The position numbers were made by a program, and so were the translations under genes. This document shows positions 44,296 to 51,639 of a stretch of 64,000 nucleotides of DNA, in pieces. The notes beneath the pieces are model-generated. The model was not told the DNA's origin. It did no database searches and worked only from the letters and a program-made list of their open reading frames with translations. The stretch is from assembly GCA_002438605.1 (NCBI GenBank), contig DJPR01000034.1, forward strand, positions 1 to 64,000, in the 5' to 3' direction. Within the stretch, counting starts at the first letter, position 1, and every line of letters begins with the position of its first letter. This DNA comes from Ruminococcus sp. UBA6407 (GTDB taxonomy: Bacteria > Bacillota > Clostridia > Oscillospirales > Ruminococcaceae).

Positions 44296-44319
44296 AAGAG
44301 CAGCATTTCAGCTGCTCTT
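44296..44319 (-). terminator. Terminator of the acidic membrane protein gene
   Basis: AAGAGCAGC, 6-base loop, GCTGCTCTT then TTCTTTATTT on the minus strand, 9 bases past the stop. Confidence 0.75.
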
Positions 44320-44327
44320 CATCTTAT

Positions 44328-46163
44328 TTAATTCCAATTTATTTCATCATCAAAATCGTAATCTTCGTCATACCAATCTTCGTAATCTTCTTCGTCCCAG
44401 TCATAGTCTTCCCAGTCATAATCATCATCATAATCGTAATCGTAGTCATCATAATAATAATCGTTAGAAGTATTAAACAATTCATCTGAAATCATTTCAG
44501 CAATAGTTTCAGAAATATCCTTACCAAAACCAAGCTTCGTGAATATCGAATCAACAAAATTAGTAAATTCATCCTGAGTTACATAATCTTCAATATTAAA
44601 GTCGGATTCATTATCAATCATATAAGCATCATCAGTGCTTGGTATACTTACATCACCTGATTTATCAGAAGAATATTCAATTTCAATTTCGCCATAGTTT
44701 ACATCATTGATATTAAGGTCGAAATTAATTTTCTGAGATTTTCCATCTGAAGAAAGTGTCAGAGAGAACGGTTCAACTTCAGGAATAACAAATGTAAATT
44801 CTCCATCAAAATATGCTTTTTCCTTATTTATCACCTTGAATTTATCAAACTCAACAGATAAAGTTACACTTTCGTCCTCATCGTCATAAGAACCGGTATT
44901 GAAAGAAACTTCAAATTCACCGCTGTATGTTTCATTTTTGCTTTCAACTGCACTAAATTCACCATTGAAAATATTATCACCATCAGAAGAAATTGAAGCT
45001 ATTCCGCAAATATTATCATCTTCTTTTCCAATAATATATTCATAGCTGAAGTTTTCGTCATCTGAATCCGTATTAAATGAGCAGCCCCTGATATGACCCT
45101 TAGGGTCAACGTATGTAACGATTTTTCCGGTTATTGAATCATCATCTGCATTTTCTTTTGATTCCTTGAGTTCATCAAGAGCATCATTAATTGCATTGTC
45201 AAACTCTTCTTCTGTACATATTTCTAACTTATCAATTACAATTTTCTTTATGGTCTTATCTTTTGAAATTTCCTTTAAATAATTTTTTGAAAGATCATAG
45301 ACCAAATCAGAGTCGAGGTCAACAGTTAATGTTGTGTATTTTACAGTGATATCGCCAATATCAATATCTTCTTTTTTTTCAAGCTCAACATCATCAATTG
45401 TAGTATACCATATATTTGAATACTTATTTAAAAGTTCTTCAAGTTCTGAAGCTGAAATAAGTGACTCAGGATCCTTCAAATAATTGTTGAACTTTTCATA
45501 GGCTTCGTCATCAGAAATTTCTTCTTCAAGAATTTCATTAAAATTTATGCCAAGATATTTTTCGGTAAGCTGCGGAATTCTGAAGAAACATGAAAGCCCT
45601 TCAAAATCCAAGGCATATTCAAGTGAAATAAGGGTTTCATCATTTACGGCTGCAAAAACAGAACCGCTACCGTTAGTTCCTTTAGAAGCAGAGTTGCTTC
45701 CAAGCGTAATTTTATTAATATTATTTATAACATCAATAAACTCTTTGGTATCATTATCTTCATATTCTTCATAACCTGTACCAAATATTGTTGTAAGAAG
45801 TTCTGATTTTACATCATCTGTTGCACTATAACTTATTTTAAAATCAGAAGAAGTATCGTCTTTTGAATTACCGCTCATCAAATCGGCAAGCTCTTTATAG
45901 GAATCCGCAAATTTCTTTGCAGCTTCCTTAGAATTTTCTTCATTAACCCATGCATAATATTTTTCAGGTGACAGAGTAGCAAGCTTTATTTTATTTTTTA
46001 CAAAATCAGAAGTATTATAGGCAATTAAAGTACCGCCTGCACCAACAGCAAGAACACCGGCTGTAACAGCAGCAATAATCGGACCTTTCTTTCTTTTTGT
46101 TACTGTTTCAACACCTGAAACAACATCATAATTACTTTGATTATTTTCATATAATTCCGACAT
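44328..46163 (-). CDS. Single-pass membrane protein with Asp/Tyr-rich C-terminus, function unknown
   Basis: A 611-residue protein. One N-terminal transmembrane helix (about 29-50, GPIIAAVTAGVLAVGAGGTL) places a long, strongly acidic, Ser/Asp/Lys-rich domain outside. The last 45 residues are almost only Asp, Glu, Tyr and Trp (DYDYDDDYDWEDYDWDEED). Such a tail could bind Ca2+ or positively charged surfaces. ATG at 46163 is 9 bases after AAGGAGG; an ATG two codons earlier is too close. Monocistronic. I do not recognise the family. Confidence 0.8.
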   Translation of the reverse strand: MSELYENNQSNYDVVSGVETVTKRKKGPIIAAVTAGVLAVGAGGTLIAYNTSDFVKNKIKLATLSPEKYYAWVNEENSKEAAKKFADSYKELADLMSGNSKDDTSSDFKISYSATDDVKSELLTTIFGTGYEEYEDNDTKEFIDVINNINKITLGSNSASKGTNGSGSVFAAVNDETLISLEYALDFEGLSCFFRIPQLTEKYLGINFNEILEEEISDDEAYEKFNNYLKDPESLISASELEELLNKYSNIWYTTIDDVELEKKEDIDIGDITVKYTTLTVDLDSDLVYDLSKNYLKEISKDKTIKKIVIDKLEICTEEEFDNAINDALDELKESKENADDDSITGKIVTYVDPKGHIRGCSFNTDSDDENFSYEYIIGKEDDNICGIASISSDGDNIFNGEFSAVESKNETYSGEFEVSFNTGSYDDEDESVTLSVEFDKFKVINKEKAYFDGEFTFVIPEVEPFSLTLSSDGKSQKINFDLNINDVNYGEIEIEYSSDKSGDVSIPSTDDAYMIDNESDFNIEDYVTQDEFTNFVDSIFTKLGFGKDISETIAEMISDELFNTSNDYYYDDYDYDYDDDYDWEDYDWDEEDYEDWYDEDYDFDDEINWN

Positions 46164-46402
46164 TAACATTTTCCTCCTTAAAATCCCAATATATAAGCTT
46201 TTGTTTTTAGCTACTGCTTTTATAATAGCATAGTTTTCCTATAAAGTCAAATAATAAAACATTTTTTAATTAATTGTTTATAATTTGTAATAAATTTGTT
46301 TATTTATAGCAATTTGAAAAGTATGTATAAACAATTAAAATAATGCAATAATATAAACATGTTCCGATGGAGCAGCAATTTGAATTTAAAGGAGTTAAAA
46401 AA

Positions 46403-46585
46403 ATGGAAAACAAAACTAAAAATTCAAGTATTAAATGTTCAGTATCACAGTGCAAGTACAACATGGTAACTGAGGATTATTGCAGCCTTAACTGTATTTC
46501 AGTCGGCACACATGAAGCTAATCCTACAGTACCAGAATGTACAGACTGCAATTCATTTGTAAAGCGTACAGGCTGCTGCGGCTAA
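46403..46585 (+). CDS. DUF1540 small Cys-rich protein
   Basis: A 60-residue protein with eight Cys in its DUF1540 part: IKCSVSQCKYN, YCSLNCISVG, PECTDCNSFV and a terminal CC. The domain is common in spore-forming clostridia and presumed to bind metal; function unknown. ATG at 46403 follows AAAGGAG by 7 bases; an in-frame ATG at 46367 has no such site. Confidence 0.88.
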   Translation: MENKTKNSSIKCSVSQCKYNMVTEDYCSLNCISVGTHEANPTVPECTDCNSFVKRTGCCG

Positions 46586-46591
46586 AAAAAT

Positions 46592-46607
46592 CCCGACTTA
46601 TGTCGGG
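46592..46607. terminator. Short hairpin after the DUF1540 gene
   Basis: CCCGAC-TTAT-GTCGGG, 7 bases after the stop. The T run lies on the minus strand only, so its effect on the upstream gene is doubtful. Confidence 0.45.
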
Positions 46608-46753
46608 TTACATAAGTTGCTTCAGCGGTAGTGTACTTATTTCTATTTATATTCTGCTCTTGACAACAATGTGACAGTAAGCTATAATGTATATGAAAAT
46701 AATGAACGATAATGAACAGCAGGGGACTGCTGATACATAAAAGGGATGTTCTT

Positions 46754-47233
46754 ATGGCTAAAGAAATTAAAACAAATGCAATCAGATTTCTGGATAATTG
46801 TAAAATCAAATACGAAATAAATATATATGAATGCAAAAATTTTATTGATGGTGTGGATGTTGCTGAAAAATTAGGGCAATCAAATGCAGAAACATTTAAA
46901 ACTCTTGTTGCACAAGGGAAAAGCGGCGATTATTATTGTTTTCTTATTCCTGTAAATCTTGAACTAGATTTGAAAAAAGCTGCAAAGAGTGTAAATGAAA
47001 AATCAGTTTCCTTAATACCTGTAAAAGATATTACAAAGGTTACAGGGTATGTAAGGGGCGGATGTACTCCTATCGGAATGAAAAAGCAGTTTCTTACTGT
47101 AGTACATAGTACAGCAAAAGAACTTGAAAATTTTTATATAAGCGGCGGAAGAATAGGCACACAAATAAAGCTTTCTCCAATTGAGCTTGTAAAATCAATA
47201 AACGGAAAATTTGATAATATTATAGCAGAATAA
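46754..47233 (+). CDS. ybaK: Cys-tRNA(Pro)/Cys-tRNA(Cys) deacylase, YbaK/EbsC family
   Basis: Trans-editing enzyme that hydrolyses Cys mischarged onto tRNA-Pro. KTLVAQG, RGGCTPIGMKK and GRIGTQIKLSP are diagnostic of the YbaK fold. ATG at 46754 follows AAAGGGA; 159 aa is standard. Monocistronic with its own terminator. Confidence 0.92.
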   Translation: MAKEIKTNAIRFLDNCKIKYEINIYECKNFIDGVDVAEKLGQSNAETFKTLVAQGKSGDYYCFLIPVNLELDLKKAAKSVNEKSVSLIPVKDITKVTGYVRGGCTPIGMKKQFLTVVHSTAKELENFYISGGRIGTQIKLSPIELVKSINGKFDNIIAE

Positions 47234-47234
47234 T

Positions 47235-47271
47235 AAATCTCCTCAAGAGCAATGTACTTTTGAGGAGATTT
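47235..47271 (+). terminator. Terminator of ybaK
   Basis: AAATCTCCTCAA-A/G-rich loop-TTGAGGAGATTT followed by TTATAATTT, directly after the stop; it also serves the convergent gatD side. Confidence 0.85.
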
Positions 47272-47317
47272 TTATAATTTGAAGATGTGTATAGGTGCTT
47301 GTGAAGATAGAGTATTA

Positions 47318-48055
47318 TTATAAAATTCGTTCAAAAAGCTGTTTACGGCATTCTTCTTCAAATTTATCATTAACAGGCTGAGGAACAAAAACAGAACCTG
47401 TTTTTCTTGACATGGTATAAGAGATAATATAATCTGCAACTTTTGGATTCTTTGAAAGCAAAGGTCCATGAAGATAAGTTGCAATCACGTTTTTCTCCAT
47501 ATAGCCGTCAGCTTCGCTTTTAAACTCATTTCCATTTCCATAGAGTACTTTTCCAAAAGGAGTTTTTACGCCTTTGGTCTGACCGCCATGATTTTCAAAA
47601 CCTATAACACGATAATTCTCACCATTCAAATTAGATTCAAGAATAACATTTCCTATACAGCGACAGCGTTTATTTGTAGACGCTATGGTATAGTAATCAA
47701 AAAGACCCAATCCTTCAATTTTTTTATCATTTGAATCTTTATAGTATTGTCCCATAAGCTGATAACCGCCGCAAATCATAAACAAAAAAACACCGTTTTT
47801 ATATGCTGATTTAATATTTTCCCTGTATGAAAGCAGATCATTTACAAGAAGCTGCTGTTCAACATCAGCACCGCCTCCAAAATAAATAATATCCTGATTT
47901 TCAAAATCAGTATCTTTGTCACCAATAAAATGTTGAGCCACTTCAAGTTCAATTCCACGAAGCCTACAGCGGTATTTCAGAATTTCAACATTTCCGTTAT
48001 CACCATATAAATCAAGCATATTTGAATACATATGCAGAAGTTTAAGCGTTACCAT
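47318..48055 (-). CDS. gatD: Lipid II isoglutaminyl synthase, glutaminase subunit GatD
   Basis: Class I glutamine amidotransferase that supplies ammonia to MurT to amidate the D-Glu of lipid II. Nucleophile C95 lies in MICGGYQLMG, and the catalytic His in TYLHGPLLSKNP. 245 aa. It overlaps murT by 14 bases, with the ribosome-binding site AAAGGAA inside murT. Confidence 0.94.
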   Translation of the reverse strand: MVTLKLLHMYSNMLDLYGDNGNVEILKYRCRLRGIELEVAQHFIGDKDTDFENQDIIYFGGGADVEQQLLVNDLLSYRENIKSAYKNGVFLFMICGGYQLMGQYYKDSNDKKIEGLGLFDYYTIASTNKRCRCIGNVILESNLNGENYRVIGFENHGGQTKGVKTPFGKVLYGNGNEFKSEADGYMEKNVIATYLHGPLLSKNPKVADYIISYTMSRKTGSVFVPQPVNDKFEEECRKQLFERIL

Positions 48056-49403
48056 TTGAAGTTCCTTTCATTTCTACAGAGTCCATATATTTTTTTATTG
48101 CAGTTCTTGTTGGCTGTACAGCAGTATAGTTGGCTATAGCGAATTTAGTACCTTTTGTTGTGAAAAGCTCAGCAACAGCATTATCAAGCTCAGGCTTTAC
48201 AATAATTTTATCAGCATCATATCCTGAACATTTTATTCTTATGGCAATATCATATGCTCTTGTACCGCTTGTTACAACTCTATCAACGTCCTTGAATACA
48301 GAAAGATTAATATCCCAAATCCATGAAACATCATTTCCGTCTGCAATATTGTCATTCAGAACAAATAAAAGTTCTTTGGAGCAGTTGAGTTCATTCATAA
48401 CCCTTAAAGTCATGTTTGCCCCGACAGGATTTTTGGCAAGATTAAGTATAAGAGAGCTTTCATTAATATTAAATTTCTCAAGTCTGCCATTATTTACTTC
48501 AAAATTTTCAAATGCATCATGCAGTATTTTTTTGTCTATGTTATAAAGACTCGCTGTTGTATATACTGCTGCCATATTATACATATAATATATACTGTTA
48601 TGACGAGTACGATATGTTTCGCCATTAACTTCAAAACTAGGCACACTTTGATTTACATTTTTTACTTCCACAAAAGGCTTTATATTACCAAATCCACATT
48701 TATCACAATGAAATCTTCCAATGTGAGAGTACTGATAGTAATCATATGTCAGTTTAGTGCCGCAGAAAGGGCAGAATTTTCCTTCACCAACTTCATAAGG
48801 CTCATTTGTTGCTCCGGAATATCTTTCAACGCTGAAATAAAATATATTTTTATTATTTGGATTAGCTTTTCCAAGTCTTGCAATATTGGGGTCATCAGCA
48901 TTTAAAACTACATTTCCTTCAAATGTATCAAGAAACCCTTTTATTTTTAAAATAAGTGTTTCCACCTCGCCATTTCTGTCGAGCTGATCTCTGAAAAGAT
49001 TTAAAAGCACAAGGGTCTGCAGCTTAAGCTTTGAATAAACTACAGGAACATGAGATTCATCAGTTTCAAGAACAAGAAAATCAGCCTTGATTCTGCCTCG
49101 TATGTCGCATTTATCAAGTAAAAGCGAGCAAATACCTGTATCGAGATTATTTCCTTGACTGTTGGTTATTATATTTCCGCTGTAATTTTTAAAAATATAA
49201 CTTAGGTAATTGGTTACAGAAGTTTTTCCATTTGTTCCGGTTACAGCTATAATCGGACATTCTACTTTAAAAGCACTAAGTGCGTTTTTATTTATTCCGC
49301 ATAATATCAATCCAGGAAGATTACCTGCATTTTTTCCTATAAGACGCATTGCCTTTACAATTATTTTACCTAAAAATATAGTTAACGTGTTCTTAATTCC
49401 CAT
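48042..49403 (-). CDS. murT: Lipid II isoglutaminyl synthase, Mur-ligase subunit MurT
   Basis: Mur-ligase-type ATPase that amidates lipid II with GatD. ATP motif VTGTNGKTSVTNYL; a Cys4 zinc ribbon FCPFCGTK...HCDKCGF near residue 215 is characteristic of MurT; then the DUF1727 C-terminal domain. 453 aa. CCGGAG 9 bases before the ATG. Confidence 0.95.
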   Translation of the reverse strand: MGIKNTLTIFLGKIIVKAMRLIGKNAGNLPGLILCGINKNALSAFKVECPIIAVTGTNGKTSVTNYLSYIFKNYSGNIITNSQGNNLDTGICSLLLDKCDIRGRIKADFLVLETDESHVPVVYSKLKLQTLVLLNLFRDQLDRNGEVETLILKIKGFLDTFEGNVVLNADDPNIARLGKANPNNKNIFYFSVERYSGATNEPYEVGEGKFCPFCGTKLTYDYYQYSHIGRFHCDKCGFGNIKPFVEVKNVNQSVPSFEVNGETYRTRHNSIYYMYNMAAVYTTASLYNIDKKILHDAFENFEVNNGRLEKFNINESSLILNLAKNPVGANMTLRVMNELNCSKELLFVLNDNIADGNDVSWIWDINLSVFKDVDRVVTSGTRAYDIAIRIKCSGYDADKIIVKPELDNAVAELFTTKGTKFAIANYTAVQPTRTAIKKYMDSVEMKGTSNGNA

Positions 49404-49544
49404 TTACAAATTCTCCGGTTTTTTAATCAGCAGTATTACAAATTACAATTATTATAATAAAACAAATATCAGTTTTTGTCAAGATTGAAAATAAAATTTT
49501 AAATTATATTCAAGTAGTACAATAATAAAATTAAAGTAAAAACT

Positions 49545-49584
49545 ATCCTAACTGCGCCAAACTTATATTTGGCGCAGTTAGGAT
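49545..49584 (-). terminator. 17-bp perfect hairpin after the sigma factor fusion gene
   Basis: ATCCTAACTGCGCCAAA, CTTATA, TTTGGCGCAGTTAGGAT; on the minus strand it is followed by AGTTTTTACTTT. It lies 58 bases past the stop. An ATTAAAG/CTTTAAT stem sits between. Confidence 0.8.
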
Positions 49585-49642
49585 GCAAACATTAAAGGCT
49601 GTAATTAATTTGCTTTAATGTCTGTAATATAAAAATATAAAT

Positions 49643-51151
49643 TTATCGCATTGTATCAGGAATATCGTATTTGTCTTTCCAGCTGTTATCAATGTAATCT
49701 AACGAAATGCTGCTTATTATATTTTCATATTCTTGCTGACGAATGCCGCTGCAATCACTAAAAATGATCACATGAGAATCGTTCACATTACTATCAAAAA
49801 GAACAATTATTCCACTTATATTCCCCATATTGCTATTCGCAGTAAAACTACATCTTTTAGCTGCCTTTTCGTTTGGTGATTCCGGAGAATTTGTATTATC
49901 CACAGAAATAATAATCTGCTGTGGTTCTGAAACAGATACATTATCGTAGAAAAATGAAAGCTCGCTCAAAATATCAATTTTCTCAAATTCTTCAAGACGA
50001 GTCATAAAAATTACTTCATCACCGCTGAATGTGTCAGGTCTGAATTTCAGAACCTCTTTATTATGCATGCTCCAGAATCTTCTATTCTCAAGGTCTGATT
50101 CACGTATTTTTAAAGATGTAAGACTATAACTGTCATCTGCATTTTTTGATTTAAAAAAGTTTGACGGTGTATAATTTTCAGGAATAAAAACTTTCATATG
50201 ATTTGAATCAAATGTATATTCAACTGGTTCACCTCCGGGTTCTGAAACGCCTGTTGTCAACTCAGTAACAGGTTCGGTAGTCACCTGCTGAACAGTTGCA
50301 GTCTTTACAATAGCTGGAACAGCGGCAGTAGGTGCAGTTATTTTAGCACTTGTAGAATGTTTTGGTATTGCAGATGCTTTTTCATCATTATTTACAATAT
50401 GATAGATTCCAACAGATCCTCCAGCAACAGTAACAGCTGTTGCTCCTATAACAATTTTGGTTTTTGTATATGCAAATATAGATTTTAATGAACGTGATGC
50501 TTTACTTTTTCCAATAATATTGTTCATTATTGTTGATGTGGCTGCTGAAACAGTAAAAGCTGAAGCATGAGCTTTCAGTAAAGCTGAAACAAGGACTGTA
50601 GTACCGCCCAAAGTAATTCCACGTTTTACAAGTTCATCTTTTAAAATTTTTCTGCTGTGGTAAAGACGTGTTTTTACTGTTCCTTCAGGGCAGTCAAGCT
50701 CCTTTGCAATATCTCCGACAGACATTTCATCATAATAATATAATACAATAGTCAGTCTTTGAGATTCGGAAAGATTTTTTGTTATAATTTCTGTAATGAT
50801 TCTTTGAATTTCTGCTCTTTCAGCATAACTTTCAGGAGCATAAAGCTCTCCTTCCTCAACGGCTGTTTCATCAGGTTCGTCTACACGCAGCTGAGGCTTT
50901 TCTGCTCTTAATTTATTGTAGTATTTATGAAGTGCAATAGTATGAAGCCAGCCTTTAAAATTTTCATCACGTCGATACTGGTCCAATTTTTCAAATGCAG
51001 TAAGATATGTATCTTGAAAAAGATCCTGTGCATCATGCTCGTTTCCGCATAACTGCTGACAATAACAGAAAAGCTCGCTGCCGGTTAATTCATATATTTT
51101 TTCCATTGCCTTTCTGTTTCCGTTTTTTGCTTTAGCAATAAGCTTAGTCAT
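49643..51151 (-). CDS. ECF-type sigma factor fused to a transmembrane segment and extracytoplasmic domain
   Basis: Residues 1-90 match sigma region 2 (DLFQDTYLTAFEKLDQY, FKGWLHTIALHKYYNKLR) and about 120-175 region 4 (LTIVLYYYDEMSVGDIAKELDCPEGTVKTRLYHSR, first part shown as IAKELDCPEGTVKTRLYHSR). A hydrophobic helix near 225-245 (KIVIGATAVTVAGGSVGIYH) is followed by a Thr/Pro linker and about 230 residues likely outside the cell. The design ties a sigma factor to the membrane, with a possible sensor. ATG at 51151 follows GGAAAGGAAAAG; the frame stays open upstream through the MITE but lacks a site there. 502 aa. No separate anti-sigma gene is adjacent. Confidence 0.85.
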   Translation of the reverse strand: MTKLIAKAKNGNRKAMEKIYELTGSELFCYCQQLCGNEHDAQDLFQDTYLTAFEKLDQYRRDENFKGWLHTIALHKYYNKLRAEKPQLRVDEPDETAVEEGELYAPESYAERAEIQRIITEIITKNLSESQRLTIVLYYYDEMSVGDIAKELDCPEGTVKTRLYHSRKILKDELVKRGITLGGTTVLVSALLKAHASAFTVSAATSTIMNNIIGKSKASRSLKSIFAYTKTKIVIGATAVTVAGGSVGIYHIVNNDEKASAIPKHSTSAKITAPTAAVPAIVKTATVQQVTTEPVTELTTGVSEPGGEPVEYTFDSNHMKVFIPENYTPSNFFKSKNADDSYSLTSLKIRESDLENRRFWSMHNKEVLKFRPDTFSGDEVIFMTRLEEFEKIDILSELSFFYDNVSVSEPQQIIISVDNTNSPESPNEKAAKRCSFTANSNMGNISGIIVLFDSNVNDSHVIIFSDCSGIRQQEYENIISSISLDYIDNSWKDKYDIPDTMR

Positions 51152-51171
51152 TTTTTCTTTTCCTTTCCAAC

Positions 51172-51300
51172 TATAGCAATACAACAAAATCCTGCAACTA
51201 ATCTGACAATTCAAACCGTATATTACTGCGTTGTCCTCCTCACCCATACGACAGTATGCTTTTGTCATCTTATGTTGCATTATTTTATTGCATTGCTATA
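51172..51300. mobile_element. MITE-like element, copy 2, in the sigma gene 5' UTR
   Basis: A 129-bp unit with ends TATAGCAATACAACAAAAT and ATTTTATTGCATTGCTATA, near-identical to 29604-29731. It is only 20 bases before the sigma factor ATG and separates the ribosome-binding site from the likely promoter at 51320. Confidence 0.78.
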
Positions 51301-51319
51301 AAATTTTGTTCTTATATTT

Positions 51320-51330
51320 ATTATAACACA
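51320..51330 (-). promoter_or_regulatory. Candidate -10 region of the sigma factor gene
   Basis: Minus strand TG-T-TATAAT (51320-51328), an extended -10 box without a well-spaced -35 box (a TTGAAC lies 20 bases upstream). Transcripts from here would carry the MITE in their leader. Confidence 0.45.
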
Positions 51331-51522
51331 GAAACTGCCTTTTTGGTTCAATTTTTTCTTAACGATTTTTTTATTTTTATTCTTCTTGTATTTATTTAAA
51401 CCTCCAAATCTTATTTGTAATTATTTACAATTTATATTTAATGTGTTATCATAATTATAGGATAGATTTTTCTATAAACAAAAAACAGACTTTCTTTGTA
51501 TAATGTTTTTAGGCAGCATGTT

Positions 51523-51574
51523 ATAGGCAATATCGTACAAAAACTTTTGATGTGCCTTGTGCGGTGTTGCCTAT
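51523..51574. repeat. Dispersed palindrome upstream of the LRR-dockerin gene
   Basis: ATAGGCAATATCGTACAA and TTGTGCGGTGTTGCCTAT pair around a 16-base loop. GGCAGCATG at 51512-51520 may be a second arm start. The rest of 51331-51522 shows only AT-rich DNA with a possible TTTACA-N17-TATCAT promoter (51425-51453). Confidence 0.55.
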
Positions 51575-51639
51575 ATACAAAGAATATATCTGTTAAGTTT
51601 TATATAATACAATCCGAATGTTAAAAAGGAGTAATGAAG

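Noticed and set aside
51152..51280. N-terminal extension of the sigma factor frame through the MITE (43 extra codons)
   Set aside because: The extension is encoded by the inserted repeat, lacks a ribosome-binding site and does not resemble sigma factors; the ATG at 51151 has a good site and starts the conserved domain.
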